From Paraburkholderia rhynchosiae (GTDB lineage Bacteria > Pseudomonadota > Gammaproteobacteria > Burkholderiales > Burkholderiaceae), in NCBI RefSeq assembly GCF_002879865.1, contig NZ_PNXY01000001.1, positions 186,001 to 250,000 on the forward strand: 64,000 bases of DNA, read 5' to 3'. The notes below the pieces were generated by a model that was not told the DNA's origin, ran no database searches, and worked only from the letters and a program-made list of their open reading frames with translations. How positions within the stretch are numbered: position 1 is the stretch's first letter; each line of letters starts with the position of its first letter. Shown piece after piece: positions 20,116 to 28,910 of the stretch. Position numbers and translations under genes: made by a program.

Positions 20116-20150
20116 CGGGCGCCGCCACACATCCGCGCTGCCGGCGCCCG
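20116..20150. terminator. Inverted repeat between convergent genes, possible terminator
   Basis: The 9-base arm CGGGCGCCG (20116-20124) pairs perfectly with 20142-20150 across a 17-base loop. It lies between the tolC-like gene and the convergent hydrolase gene. There is no run of T after either arm, so intrinsic termination is uncertain. Confidence 0.4.
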
Positions 20151-20217
20151 TTCGTTGCATCGTGCTATTCGCATCAGCAAGCCCGCCGCGAATGCGGGCT
20201 CACTCATGCCATTGCGA

Positions 20218-21060
20218 CTACCCCTGCACGAAAGCAAGAAGATCCGCGTTGAGAACCTCTGCATTCACCGTCAACATTCCGTGCGGAAAGCCTGGGTACG
20301 TTTTCAGCGTCCCGTTCTTGAGCAGTTTGATCGACTTCAGCGCCGCATCGGCCATCGGGACGATCTGGTCGTCATCGCCGTGCAGTACCAGCGTCGGGAC
20401 GGTAATGGCCCGAAGGTCTTCGGTCTGGTCCGTTTCCGAGAAGGCTTTGATGCCTTCGTAGTGCGCCTTCGCACTGCCCATCATGCCCTGGCGCCACCAG
20501 TTCTGAATCACGCCTTGATGGACGGTCGCACCCGGTCGATTGAAGCCGTAGAACGGACCGGCTGGAACGTCGACGAAGAACTGCGCGCGATTGTCGGCAA
20601 GCGCCTTGCGGAAGCCGTCGAAAACTTCGAGCGGCAGACCTTCGGGATTGGCTTCGGTCTTGAGCATCAGCGGCGGGACGGCACTCACCAGAACCGCCTT
20701 GGCGACGCGGCCCGCAGGCTCCCCATGCTTCGCCACATAACGAGCCACCTCGCCGCCGCCGGTTGAATGGCCGATATGCACTGCATTGCGAAGATCGAGC
20801 GCTTCGACCACGGCGAAAGCGTCCGCGGCGTAGTGATCCATGTCATGCCCGTCGGATACTTGCGACGAACGGCCGTGGCCGCGCCGATCATGAGCGATCA
20901 CCCGATAACCCTTCTGGACGAAGAAGAGCATCTGCGTATCCCAGTCGTCGGAAGACAACGGCCAGCCGTGATGGAAGACGATGGGCTGGGCGTCTTTCGG
21001 ACCCCAGTCCTTGTAGAAAATATCGACGTTGTCTTTCGTTGTGACGTACGGCATGGTCAT
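20218..21060 (-). CDS. Alpha/beta hydrolase, non-heme chloroperoxidase type
   Basis: A 280-residue cytoplasmic enzyme of the cofactor-free haloperoxidase/esterase group. The oxyanion strand is FHHGWPLSSDDW, the nucleophile Ser lies in GHSTGGGE (about residue 98), the Asp in LVLHGDDDQIVP and the His in GFPHGML. AHDRRGHGRSSQ matches the haloperoxidase subgroup. The ATG at 21060 follows AAGAGGAAA, a good ribosome binding site. It is monocistronic; natural substrate unknown, with ester or lactone hydrolysis likely. Confidence 0.9.
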   Translation of the reverse strand: MTMPYVTTKDNVDIFYKDWGPKDAQPIVFHHGWPLSSDDWDTQMLFFVQKGYRVIAHDRRGHGRSSQVSDGHDMDHYAADAFAVVEALDLRNAVHIGHSTGGGEVARYVAKHGEPAGRVAKAVLVSAVPPLMLKTEANPEGLPLEVFDGFRKALADNRAQFFVDVPAGPFYGFNRPGATVHQGVIQNWWRQGMMGSAKAHYEGIKAFSETDQTEDLRAITVPTLVLHGDDDQIVPMADAALKSIKLLKNGTLKTYPGFPHGMLTVNAEVLNADLLAFVQG

Positions 21061-21328
21061 TTTCCTCTTTCACGTTTTCGAGCATTAACCGGACATTCGT
21101 CACCCGGCACCAGTGTTGCGAAAGCCACCCATGGCGGCAGCCAGCTGTGAAGCGAATTGCAGAAGAAGATGGCAGGAGAATACGGACAGACGGACCGTTA
21201 TGAAAGCGCGCTGTTTGAGAACGATTGTTGCACCTTTGCAATAGTCCTCGGGAGGCGGTTATAGCCGGGTCGCTCAACCGCAACCGCAACCGCATCGCGA
21301 TTTTTATTGCGCTGCTTCCCCCATTCTA

Positions 21329-21344
21329 TTGGGAAGTTTCCCAA
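21329..21344. promoter_or_regulatory. Short palindrome upstream of the DUF2844-DUF3443 pair
   Basis: TTGGGAA and TTCCCAA form a 7-bp dyad around GT, 55 bases before the first DUF2844 start. The 338-base spacer 21061-21398 also holds a short run of three AACCGC units and no gene that I can support. The site may be an operator or part of the promoter; no clear -10 box follows it. Confidence 0.35.
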
Positions 21345-21398
21345 GGTTTTACGAATACTACACAGGCACCATGCTCGGTTCATTCAGGGAGCCGTGTG

Positions 21399-21896
21399 AT
21401 GAGACTAATGAAGATCGCGATGCTGGCCGTAACGTTGTTGCCGCTCTGGTCGTATGCAGCGTTGGGCGGCGCGCCCTCCGCGCCCTCCGCGGCGACCTCG
21501 GTGCCATTCACTCCGACCATGCTGCTCGCCACCACGCCGCAGTCCGCCTCCGCGACTGATCAGCCGGCGAGCGGCCTGGCCAGCGCTGCGCCCTACTCGA
21601 TGCGCCAATCGGTCGACGCCAACGGCGTCACGATCCGCGAATACGTGCTGCCGAACAACGTCGTGTTCGCCGTCACGTGGGACGGGCCGATTCGGCCAAA
21701 TATGCGCGCGTTGCTCGGCAGCTATTTCCCCAACTACGTTGCCGCGGGGCAAAGCGGCGTGCGTGGCTCGGGACCGCTGATCGAAGGCACCGATGATTTC
21801 CGCATCGAATCTGCCGGCCGACTGGGCCGGTTCTTCGGCATGGCGTGGGTGCCGCGTCTGACGCCCGCGAGTGTGCGGCCGGGCGACCTCGAATAA
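21399..21896 (+). CDS. DUF2844 family exported protein (copy 1)
   Basis: A 165-residue protein with a signal peptide ([26 protein letters not shown]; cleavage probably after SYA, about residue 19). After a low-complexity linker comes the domain core: [42 protein letters not shown] and RGSGPLIEGTDDFRIES. The ATG at 21399 follows AGGGAG by 7 bases. Function of the family is unknown. It lies 29 bases before a DUF3443 lipoprotein, and the pair is repeated at 23394-25408, so the two products probably act together in the periplasm or envelope. Confidence 0.85.
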   Translation: MRLMKIAMLAVTLLPLWSYAALGGAPSAPSAATSVPFTPTMLLATTPQSASATDQPASGLASAAPYSMRQSVDANGVTIREYVLPNNVVFAVTWDGPIRPNMRALLGSYFPNYVAAGQSGVRGSGPLIEGTDDFRIESAGRLGRFFGMAWVPRLTPASVRPGDLE

Positions 21897-21925
21897 ACGG
21901 GCGTTCAGCTCTCAGAGAACAACAT

Positions 21926-23242
21926 ATGAACACATTGAAGAAGACGCTTTCGCTCGCCGCGGTCATCGCGGTTTTTGCGCTTTCCGCTTGCGGCGGCGGA
22001 GGCAGCGGCGGCGGGTCGGGCAATCAGGGCAACAATTCGGCCGGCTGGAACGCCACGCCGGACTGGACGCCGCACGGCGCGGGCGGTTCCGGCAGCACCG
22101 GAAATGCGTCGCAGCCCGCCCCCGGCGACAACACGGCGACGGTCAGCGTCGACAATACGATGGGCGGCGTCAACATGCTCAAGGCCTCCATCAAGGTATG
22201 CGTGCCGGGCAGCCAGAACACGCCGCAATGCGTGACTCTGGACAACATGCTGGTCGACACCGGCTCAACCGGCGTGCGCATTGCGGCGCGCGCCATTCCC
22301 ACGCTGGCCCCGCTGCTGCTCACGCAAGTCGGCGCAGTGGACGACAACAGCGGCTCCGCGCCCATCGTGGAATGCATGCCGTTCGCGTCGGGCTACATGT
22401 GGGGCTCGGTCAAGCGCGCCGACATCACGATCGGCAGCAAGACGGCGAGCAATCTTCCGATTCAGGTGTATTCGGATGGCATGTTCACCACGCCGGACGA
22501 CTGCTCCAATTACGGCGCCGATATCGGTGGCTCCGGCTCAGCGCGCATAAACGGCATCATCGGCATCGACAATTTCACGAGCGACTCGCTCGACGCTGTC
22601 ACGACGGCGATTCCTGGCAATTACTACTATTGCCCGTCGCAGAACGCCTGCAACAGCACACGCATGCTGGCGAGCAAGGAAGTCAGGAACCCCGTTGCCG
22701 CATTCGCAACCGACAACAACGGCACGGTCATCCGTCTGCCAGCCGTGCCGGCCGGCGGCCAGGCAACCGCGACAGGTCAACTCGTGTTCGGCGTCGGCAC
22801 GCAGCAGAACAACACGTTGCCGACGACCGCAACCGTGCTGGCGATCGACAAATACGGTTCCTTCACGACGCAGTACCAAGGCCAGGTCTTCACCCGCAGC
22901 GTGATCGACAGCGGTACCAATTTCTACGCTTTCCCGGACAGCACGATTCCGACCGACGCGAACGATTGGTACACGCCGACCGGCACATTGAACCTGAGCG
23001 CAACGATGGAATCCACGAACGGCACGGGCAAGCCGGTCGAGATGCCGTTCTCGATCGCCAATGCGGCCAGCCTGCGGTCGACCGGCTATTACGCGTTCAA
23101 TAACATGGGCGCGTACTTCTCCTATCGCAAGAAGAACAGCATGTTCCTCTGGGGACTGCCCTTCTTTTATGGCCGGGACATCTACACGGTGATCGGTAAC
23201 GCCAGGATCGGCAATCAGACGGGACCGTTCGTCGCATTCTGA
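21926..23242 (+). CDS. DUF3443 family lipoprotein (copy 1)
   Basis: A 438-residue putative lipoprotein: signal [26 protein letters not shown] with lipobox LSAC, then a Gly/Ser/Asn linker. The large domain includes CVTLDNMLVDTGSTGVRIAARA and SVIDSGTNFYAFPD, which resemble the two D-T/S-G loops of aspartic-protease-like folds, and ends with FLWGLPFFYGRDIYTVIG and QTGPFVAF. Eight or more Cys suggest disulfides. Function is not established; the DTG-like motifs are my observation and proteolysis is only a possibility. A strong terminator follows. Confidence 0.85.
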   Translation: MNTLKKTLSLAAVIAVFALSACGGGGSGGGSGNQGNNSAGWNATPDWTPHGAGGSGSTGNASQPAPGDNTATVSVDNTMGGVNMLKASIKVCVPGSQNTPQCVTLDNMLVDTGSTGVRIAARAIPTLAPLLLTQVGAVDDNSGSAPIVECMPFASGYMWGSVKRADITIGSKTASNLPIQVYSDGMFTTPDDCSNYGADIGGSGSARINGIIGIDNFTSDSLDAVTTAIPGNYYYCPSQNACNSTRMLASKEVRNPVAAFATDNNGTVIRLPAVPAGGQATATGQLVFGVGTQQNNTLPTTATVLAIDKYGSFTTQYQGQVFTRSVIDSGTNFYAFPDSTIPTDANDWYTPTGTLNLSATMESTNGTGKPVEMPFSIANAASLRSTGYYAFNNMGAYFSYRKKNSMFLWGLPFFYGRDIYTVIGNARIGNQTGPFVAF

Positions 23243-23270
23243 CGACGACTGCCTGATCCTGCCGGATCAC

Positions 23271-23300
23271 AGGAGGCGCGGCGTCATCGCCGCGCCTCCT
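23271..23300 (+). terminator. Hairpin terminator after the first DUF3443 gene
   Basis: The 13-base arm AGGAGGCGCGGCG pairs perfectly with its complement across the loop TCAT. It begins 28 bases after the stop codon. The downstream sequence is only moderately T-rich (TACGTCATTTCTT). It separates the two DUF2844-DUF3443 units. Confidence 0.75.
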
Positions 23301-23393
23301 TACGTCATTTCTTACTCCACATTCAGCCTTATCGGGCCATTCCGATATGGCCACGCTGGCAACATGCTCCGACCTGTTTTCTGGAGCGATCTG

Positions 23394-23846
23394 ATGAATT
23401 TTGTGAAGGCCACGCTGGTCATTGCGGTCATGTTGCCGCTGGCTTCTTATGCGGCATTGGGCGGCGCGCCAGCGGCGGGCGCGCCATCGCAGTCGTTGCT
23501 CCGGTCCGCAGCGGCTGTTGCCACGCCCGCCGCTGCCGCGCCGTACACCGTGCGCGAATCGCGCGGCGCCGACGGCGTCACGATCCGTGAATACGTGTTG
23601 CCGAGCAACGTCGTGTTCGCAGTCGCGTGGCAAGGGCCGGTGCGCCCCGACATGACGGTGCTACTCGGCAACTACTTTCAGCGCGCCGCGTCCGCGGGCG
23701 CGGGACATCCTCGCGGCACAGGTCCGCTGATCGAACGCAGCGGCGACTTTGAGATCGAGTCGGTAGGTCGGCCGGGGCATTTCTCCGGCAAAGCACTTCT
23801 GCCGCGCCTCCTGCCCGCCCAGGTCCGTGCCGAAGACATCCAGTAA
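23394..23846 (+). CDS. DUF2844 family exported protein (copy 2)
   Basis: A 150-residue paralogue of the protein at 21399: same signal type ([26 protein letters not shown]) and the same core blocks [45 protein letters not shown] and [17 protein letters not shown]. Start chosen at 23394, 8 bases after GGAG. The linker is shorter than in copy 1. It precedes a second DUF3443 gene by 32 bases. Confidence 0.85.
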   Translation: MNFVKATLVIAVMLPLASYAALGGAPAAGAPSQSLLRSAAAVATPAAAAPYTVRESRGADGVTIREYVLPSNVVFAVAWQGPVRPDMTVLLGNYFQRAASAGAGHPRGTGPLIERSGDFEIESVGRPGHFSGKALLPRLLPAQVRAEDIQ

Positions 23847-23878
23847 CGCGGCGCGTCGGCTCAACGAATAACACAACA

Positions 23879-25408
23879 ATGAACACTTTCAGCAAGACAC
23901 TTTGCTTCGCTTTGCTAACGACCAGCGTGGGCCTGTCGGCCTGCGGCGGTGGGGGTAATGGCGATGACGGGAACTCGAACACGAGCCTGAGCAACGACAA
24001 GGCGGCTCCTTCGAGTCCCGTTTCAAGCCCCGCTGCGGGTCCAAGTCCAAGTCCAAGTCCAAGTCCAAGTCCGAGTCCGAGTCCGACGCGAGTGCCGGTG
24101 CCAGCGCCAACACCCGCCCCCGCACCGACGCCAACGCCAACGCCAACGCCGGCACCCAAGCCGACGCCAACTCCAGCACCAACGCCGAGACCAACGCCAA
24201 CTCCGGCTCCCGCTCCGACACCAACGCCAGCCCCGACTCCGACTCCGACTCCAACGCCAACCCCAACCCCAACTCCCGCCACCAACACCAACACCAACAC
24301 CGCCCCCATCGTCGTCGAACGCTGGACCGGCGGCTATGCCAACACGCCATATGTAAGCGTCACGTTCTGCATCCCCGGCGTGCAAGGCGCGAATCAATGC
24401 GCGACGATCGACCACATGCTGCTCGATACCGGCTCGGCGGGCGTGCGTGTGTTGGCGAGTGCGTTGGGCTCCGCGCTGGCGGGGCGCCTGCCTGCCCAGA
24501 CGGGCGCCACCGACGACCCCACTCACGGCGCGCCGATCACCCAATGCGCAATCTTCGCATCGGGCTACACGTGGGGGTCGGTCAAGCGTGCGGACGTGAC
24601 CCTCGGTGGGAAGATGGCAGGTAATCTACCGATTCAGGTCATCAGCGATGGCTCAAATGCCACGCCGTCGGACTGCGCGTCGCGCGGCATCGCGGACATT
24701 GGCAGTGTCACGGAACTCGGCGCAAACGGCGTGATCGGCATTGGCTCCGCGGTACGCGACTTTCCGCTTGCCGCGCAATATGTGTTGCCGGCGACGTACT
24801 ACTATTGCCCGTCCACGGGTTCGTGCACAAGCACGCGCGTCCCGCTCGACACGCAGATCATGAATCCGGTTGCCGACTTCACGACCGACAACAACGGCAC
24901 AATCATCCGCCTGCCCGCGTTGCAGCCTGGCGGCCAGACAAGCGCGACAGGTGAACTTGTGTTTGGCATCGGAACGCAGCAGAACAATGCGCTGCCGTCG
25001 AGCGCGAATATCATCCCGCTCGACAGCAGCGGCTTTTTCACGACCGCGTACAAAGGGAGCACGTTCGGTAACAGCGTCATCGACAGCGGCTCCAACACGG
25101 GCATCTTCCAGGATACGGCCATCCCGTTCGACGCATGGGGCCGCTACACACCGGCGACCACGCTGAGCCTTTCGGGCCTGCTCAAGGCGACCAGCGGCGC
25201 AGGCACGTCCGCGACGGTGCCGTTCCAGGTGGCCAATACGGCGAACCTTCTCGCCAGCACCTACGCCGCCTTCGACAACATCGCGTCCTACACGTCGGTC
25301 TCCAGTTACTTCATCTGGGGCTTGCCGTTCTTCTTTGGTCGCAACGTCTACACAGCGCTCAACGGTTCGCGCGCCGGATCGCAGACCGGACCGTTCGTTG
25401 CATTCTAG
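23879..25408 (+). CDS. DUF3443 family lipoprotein with long Pro-rich linker (copy 2)
   Basis: A 509-residue putative lipoprotein: [26 protein letters not shown] with lipobox LSAC. Unlike copy 1 it carries about 85 residues (55-139) of Pro-Ser, Pro-Thr and Pro-Ala dipeptides, likely an extended spacer holding the domain away from the membrane or through the cell wall. The C-terminal domain matches copy 1: [69 protein letters not shown] and QTGPFVAF. The function is unknown. Confidence 0.85.
   Translation: MNTFSKTLCFALLTTSVGLSACGGGGNGDDGNSNTSLSNDKAAPSSPVSSPAAGPSPSPSPSPSPSPSPTRVPVPAPTPAPAPTPTPTPTPAPKPTPTPAPTPRPTPTPAPAPTPTPAPTPTPTPTPTPTPTPATNTNTNTAPIVVERWTGGYANTPYVSVTFCIPGVQGANQCATIDHMLLDTGSAGVRVLASALGSALAGRLPAQTGATDDPTHGAPITQCAIFASGYTWGSVKRADVTLGGKMAGNLPIQVISDGSNATPSDCASRGIADIGSVTELGANGVIGIGSAVRDFPLAAQYVLPATYYYCPSTGSCTSTRVPLDTQIMNPVADFTTDNNGTIIRLPALQPGGQTSATGELVFGIGTQQNNALPSSANIIPLDSSGFFTTAYKGSTFGNSVIDSGSNTGIFQDTAIPFDAWGRYTPATTLSLSGLLKATSGAGTSATVPFQVANTANLLASTYAAFDNIASYTSVSSYFIWGLPFFFGRNVYTALNGSRAGSQTGPFVAF
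24041..24297 (+). repeat. Low-complexity repeat encoding the Pro-rich linker
   Basis: The tract begins with repeated CCAAGT hexamers and passes into CCAACG, CCGACT and related hexamers. Each hexamer encodes a Pro-Ser, Pro-Thr or Pro-Ala dipeptide. Changes by one hexamer unit keep the frame, so the linker length could vary between strains. Confidence 0.85.
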
Positions 25409-25438
25409 GCAAACCGCCGCAATGCGCCAGGGAAGCAT

Positions 25439-25470
25439 GAGGCCGGCGCGATAACGCACCGGCCTCTTTT
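25439..25470 (+). terminator. Rho-independent terminator after the second DUF3443 gene
   Basis: Arms GAGGCCGG (25439-25446) and CCGGCCTC (25459-25466) flank a 12-base loop and are followed by TTTT. It lies 30 bases after the stop codon, in the gap before the convergent aminotransferase gene. Confidence 0.75.
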
Positions 25471-25522
25471 CACATCATCCTTTGAATAACAGAAGCAATC
25501 AGAAACAGGTGGAAAAAGACCG

Positions 25523-26854
25523 TCAATTGGTCTCTCTCAACACCTCGGCCACCGTGCCGAAGATCTCTTCGATCTGCGCCTCCTCGATGATCAGCGGCGG
25601 CGAGAACGCCAGAATGTCGCCGGTATAGCGCGTCAGCACGCCCTTCTGAAAGCAGCGCACGAACACGTCGTAAGCACGCGCGCCCGGCGCTCCGTCGCGC
25701 GGCGCAAGTTCGACGCCGCCCACCAGCCCGAGATTGCGCACGTCAATCACGTGCCGTTCGCCGCACAGCTTATGGATCGCGCTTTCGAAAAGCGGCGCCA
25801 TCCGCGCGGCCCGTTCGAACAACTGCTCGCGCTCGTACAGGTCGATCGTCGCGCACGCCGCGGCGGCTGCGATCGGATGCCCCGAGTACGTGTAGCCATG
25901 AAACAGCTCAATGCCGCCCGGCGCACCGTTCACGATCGAGTCGTGAATCTGACCGCTTGCCGCGACGGCGCCCATCGGAGCGGCCGCATTATTGGTGCCC
26001 TTGGCCATCGTCAGCAGGTCGGGCGTGACGCCGAAGTACTGTGCAGCGAACGGCGCGCCGAGACGGCCCCAACCGGTGATGACTTCGTCGAAGATCAGCA
26101 GGATGCCGTGCTTGTCGCAAATCTCCCGCAACCGCTGCAAATAGCCTTGCGGCGGAATCAGCACGCCTGTCGATCCAGCCACCGGCTCGACGATCACCGC
26201 GGCAATCGTCGACGCATCGTGCAGCACGACGAGCCGCTCCAGGTCGTCGGCGAGATGCGCGCCCCAAGCCGGCTGCCCTTTTGAATAAGCGGCCTCCTTG
26301 ATGTTCAGGGTATGCGGCAAATGATCGACCGACGGCAGCAGCGCACCCGAAAACGCTTTGCGGTTCGGCGCGATACCGCCCACCGAAATTCCGCCGAAGC
26401 CGACGCCGTGATAACCGCGCTCACGTCCGATGAAGCGCGTGCGCTGGCCCTCGCCGCGCGAGCGGTGATAGGCAAGCGCGATCTTCAGCGCCGTATCGAC
26501 GGCTTCCGAGCCTGAGTTCACGAAGAAGATGTGCTTCAAATCGCCCGGCGTGCGCCGCGCGATTTTCGTGGCGGCCTCGAATGCTTTGGGGTGGCCCATC
26601 TGGAAGGTCGGCGCGAAATCCATTTCGGCGGCTTGGGCCTGAACCGCGGCGACGATTTCATCGCGGCAATGCCCGGCGTTGACGCACCACAGCCCCGCAG
26701 TCCCGTCGAGAATGCGCCTGCCATCGTGCGTTGTGTAGTACATGCCCTTCGCGCTCGCGAGCAAGCGCGGTGCGCTCTTGAACTGGCGATTGGCGGTGAA
26801 GGGCATCCAGAAAGCGGACATATCGGGTGGGTTGGCACCGGCGGCCTCGGTCAT
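25523..26854 (-). CDS. Class III omega-aminotransferase (beta-alanine/omega-amino acid:pyruvate type)
   Basis: A PLP-dependent transaminase of 443 residues that moves an amino group from an omega-amino acid or amine to pyruvate. Landmarks are FWMPFTANRQFKSAPRLLASAKG, the PLP phosphate loop NSGSEAVDTALKIALAYHR, the Asp motif LLIFDEVITGWGRLGAPF and the Schiff-base Lys in LLTMAKGTNNAAAPMG. The start is confirmed by AGGAG about 8 bases upstream. It is divergent from the urea transporter, which fits a role in nitrogen metabolism. The amino donor is not known. Confidence 0.9.
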   Translation of the reverse strand: MTEAAGANPPDMSAFWMPFTANRQFKSAPRLLASAKGMYYTTHDGRRILDGTAGLWCVNAGHCRDEIVAAVQAQAAEMDFAPTFQMGHPKAFEAATKIARRTPGDLKHIFFVNSGSEAVDTALKIALAYHRSRGEGQRTRFIGRERGYHGVGFGGISVGGIAPNRKAFSGALLPSVDHLPHTLNIKEAAYSKGQPAWGAHLADDLERLVVLHDASTIAAVIVEPVAGSTGVLIPPQGYLQRLREICDKHGILLIFDEVITGWGRLGAPFAAQYFGVTPDLLTMAKGTNNAAAPMGAVAASGQIHDSIVNGAPGGIELFHGYTYSGHPIAAAAACATIDLYEREQLFERAARMAPLFESAIHKLCGERHVIDVRNLGLVGGVELAPRDGAPGARAYDVFVRCFQKGVLTRYTGDILAFSPPLIIEEAQIEEIFGTVAEVLRETN

Positions 26855-26939
26855 CTCATGTCTCCTGTCGACGGTCGATCGGAGTTAGCGCCTCAGCACT
26901 TACCCCTGTCCCATACAAAGTAAGCCTGAGTGGTCTTCC

Positions 26940-26968
26940 AGTGTATGCACAGCACGCCCCATGCACAA
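26940..26968 (-). promoter_or_regulatory. Sigma-70 promoter for the aminotransferase gene
   Basis: Read on the minus strand, TTGTGC (26963-26968) and TACACT (26940-26945) are separated by exactly 17 bases. A start near 26932 would leave a leader of about 78 bases. It lies in the 404-base divergent region 26855-27258, which holds no supported gene. Confidence 0.55.
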
Positions 26969-27155
26969 CGCGGCGGCGCACGTGCACCGCCAAAGCCCCT
27001 TGGCGGATTGACACGCTTCTTCGCGGCGCGGCGCGCACCCGAACGAGGCGCATCGCAGACATGTGCACCAGATTCGTACGCCAAGCCGCATTAGCCGGCT
27101 CCCGTCGAGCCGCGCCGCAGCGTGCGAAGGCGCACCGCGAGCCGCATCCGTCGCA

Positions 27156-27171
27156 TGGCATGTGCCTTGCA
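27156..27171 (+). promoter_or_regulatory. Sigma-54 promoter upstream of urtA
   Basis: TGGCATGTGCCTTGCA has the invariant GG and GC at the sigma-54 spacing and differs from the TGGCAC-N5-TTGC consensus at one base. A start near 27182 gives a leader of about 77 bases before urtA. A TGCACCA string (27064-27070) upstream resembles an NtrC half-site but no full symmetric site was found. Nitrogen-limited control by NtrC is inferred from the promoter type and gene function. Confidence 0.75.
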
Positions 27172-27258
27172 GTACACGAGCGGCAAGTCATGCGGGATAA
27201 GCCCTGTGGCTGAGATCGACGCCCATAAACATTCATCATCAATGGCAAGGGGATATAC

Positions 27259-28557
27259 ATGAAACGTCGCAGTCTGTTGAAATTCGGCTCCATGTCGGGC
27301 GCGCTCGCGCTTGCAGGTCGCGCGCCGTTTGCGCATGCGCAGTCGAGTAGCGGTCCGATCAAGGTAGGTATCCTGCATTCCCTGTCGGGCACGATGGCGA
27401 TCTCGGAAACGTCGCTGAAAGATACCGCGCTGATGACGATCGCGGACATCAACAAGAACGGCGGCGTGATGGGCCGTCAACTCCAGCCGGTGGTGGTCGA
27501 CCCGGCGTCGAACTGGCCGCTCTTCGCCGAAAAAGCGCGTCAGCTGATCACTCAGGAAAAGTGCGCCGTGGTGTTCGGCTGCTGGACCTCGGTATCGCGC
27601 AAGTCGGTGCTGCCGGTGTTCGAGGAACTCAACGGCCTGCTGTTCTATCCGGTGCAGTACGAAGGCGAAGAAATGTCGCGCAACGTGTTCTATACCGGCG
27701 CGGCGCCGAACCAGCAGGCGATTCCCGCAACCGAATATCTGATGAGCGCGGAAGGCGGCGGTGCGAAGCGCTTCTTCCTGCTCGGCACCGACTATGTCTA
27801 TCCGCGCACGACCAACAAGATCCTGCGCGCGTTCCTGAAGTCGAAGGGCGTGCAGGAGGCCGACATCCAGGAGGTCTACACGCCGTTCGGCCACAGCGAT
27901 TACCAGACCATCGTCGCGAATATCAAGACCTTCTCGCAAGGTGGCAAAACGGCCGTGATCTCGACGGTGAACGGCGACTCGAATGTGCCTTTCTATAAGG
28001 AACTCGGCAACCAGGGGCTGAAGGCGTCGGACGTGCCGGTCGTCGCGTTTTCGGTCGGCGAGGAAGAGCTGCGCGGCATCGACACGAAGCCGCTGGTGGG
28101 CAACCTCGCGGCATGGAACTACTTCATGTCGGTGCGCAGTCCGGCCAACGAGAAGTTCAAGAAGCAATGGGCTGCGTGGGTCAAGGAGAAGAATCTGCCC
28201 GGCGGCACGAAGCGTGTGACCAACGACCCGATGGAAGCGACTCTTGTCGGCATCCACATGTGGAAGCAGGCGGTAGAGAAGGCAAAGAGCACGGACGTCG
28301 ACAAGGTACGCGTGGCGATGGTCGGCCAGCAGTTCGCGGCGCCGTCGGGCTTCACGCTCGAAATGGACGGCAATCACCATCTGCACAAGCCGGTGATGAT
28401 CGGCGAAGTACGCGCGGACGGTCAGTTCAACGTCGTGTGGCGGACCAAGACCGCGGTTCGTGCGCAGCCGTGGAGCCCGTTCATCGCCGGCAATTCGAGC
28501 AAGCCGGATGTGGTCACTTCGATCCCCGCGTTCCTGAAGCGCTCACGGACCGCTTGA
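27259..28557 (+). CDS. urtA: Urea ABC transporter substrate-binding protein UrtA
   Basis: Periplasmic urea receptor of 432 residues. The N-terminus MKRRSLLKFGSMSG resembles a twin-arginine signal, cleaved near AHA/QSSSG. Family marks are IKVGILHSLSGTMAISET, LQPVVVDPASNWPLFAEKA, VVFGCWTSVSRKSVLPVFEE and LLFYPVQYEGEE, the last being typical of UrtA/FmdD. It follows AAGGGGATATAC as ribosome binding site. First gene of urtABCDE, directly linked to urease, so imported urea is hydrolysed in the cytoplasm. Confidence 0.95.
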   Translation: MKRRSLLKFGSMSGALALAGRAPFAHAQSSSGPIKVGILHSLSGTMAISETSLKDTALMTIADINKNGGVMGRQLQPVVVDPASNWPLFAEKARQLITQEKCAVVFGCWTSVSRKSVLPVFEELNGLLFYPVQYEGEEMSRNVFYTGAAPNQQAIPATEYLMSAEGGGAKRFFLLGTDYVYPRTTNKILRAFLKSKGVQEADIQEVYTPFGHSDYQTIVANIKTFSQGGKTAVISTVNGDSNVPFYKELGNQGLKASDVPVVAFSVGEEELRGIDTKPLVGNLAAWNYFMSVRSPANEKFKKQWAAWVKEKNLPGGTKRVTNDPMEATLVGIHMWKQAVEKAKSTDVDKVRVAMVGQQFAAPSGFTLEMDGNHHLHKPVMIGEVRADGQFNVVWRTKTAVRAQPWSPFIAGNSSKPDVVTSIPAFLKRSRTA

Positions 28558-28643
28558 CGGCACGGCGCGTTGCGGCGGCTCGCGTGGCCGTCGCAATGCG
28601 TTGACGTGGACTCGCGACGAGCGTCAGCGTGCGCCGCCTTGCA

Positions 28644-28695
28644 TCGCAAGTTCGCAGCGGAAGTTCGCCGCGGAAGTTCCCAGCGGAAGTTCGCC
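28644..28695 (+). repeat. 13-bp tandem repeat in the urtA-urtB spacer
   Basis: Four consecutive units of about 13 bases share the core AAGTTC: one diverged unit, then GCGGAAGTTCGCC, GCGGAAGTTCCCA and GCGGAAGTTCGCC. It lies in the 353-base spacer 28558-28910, which otherwise shows no gene that I can support. Such a long spacer inside a transporter operon could hold a processing or differential-expression element. Confidence 0.7.
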
Positions 28696-28910
28696 GCGAT
28701 ACTGCGATGCACGGCAAGCGATTGGACCGCGCCACTGGCGAGCGCGCAATGCCAGCCGCGATGCTTGCGGCGGGTTCCACTCGACGCATGCCCCATGCGA
28801 TTCGGTGCTCTAACGAAGCCGCGAAGGGCGCGGCGCAACATCGGCAGGCATCCAATCGGCGCGACGCGAGCGTTGCAGCCCACTCCGCCGGTAATTCTTC
28901 AAAGGCCATC

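Noticed and set aside
23578..24309. Antisense frame with long Gly-Val repeats opposite the Pro-rich linker.
   Set aside because: It is the mirror of the Pro-Ser/Pro-Thr hexamer tract and has no start signal or family.
28644..28695. CRISPR-like array.
   Set aside because: The units are only 13 bases, directly abutting and without unique spacers, so it is a simple tandem repeat.
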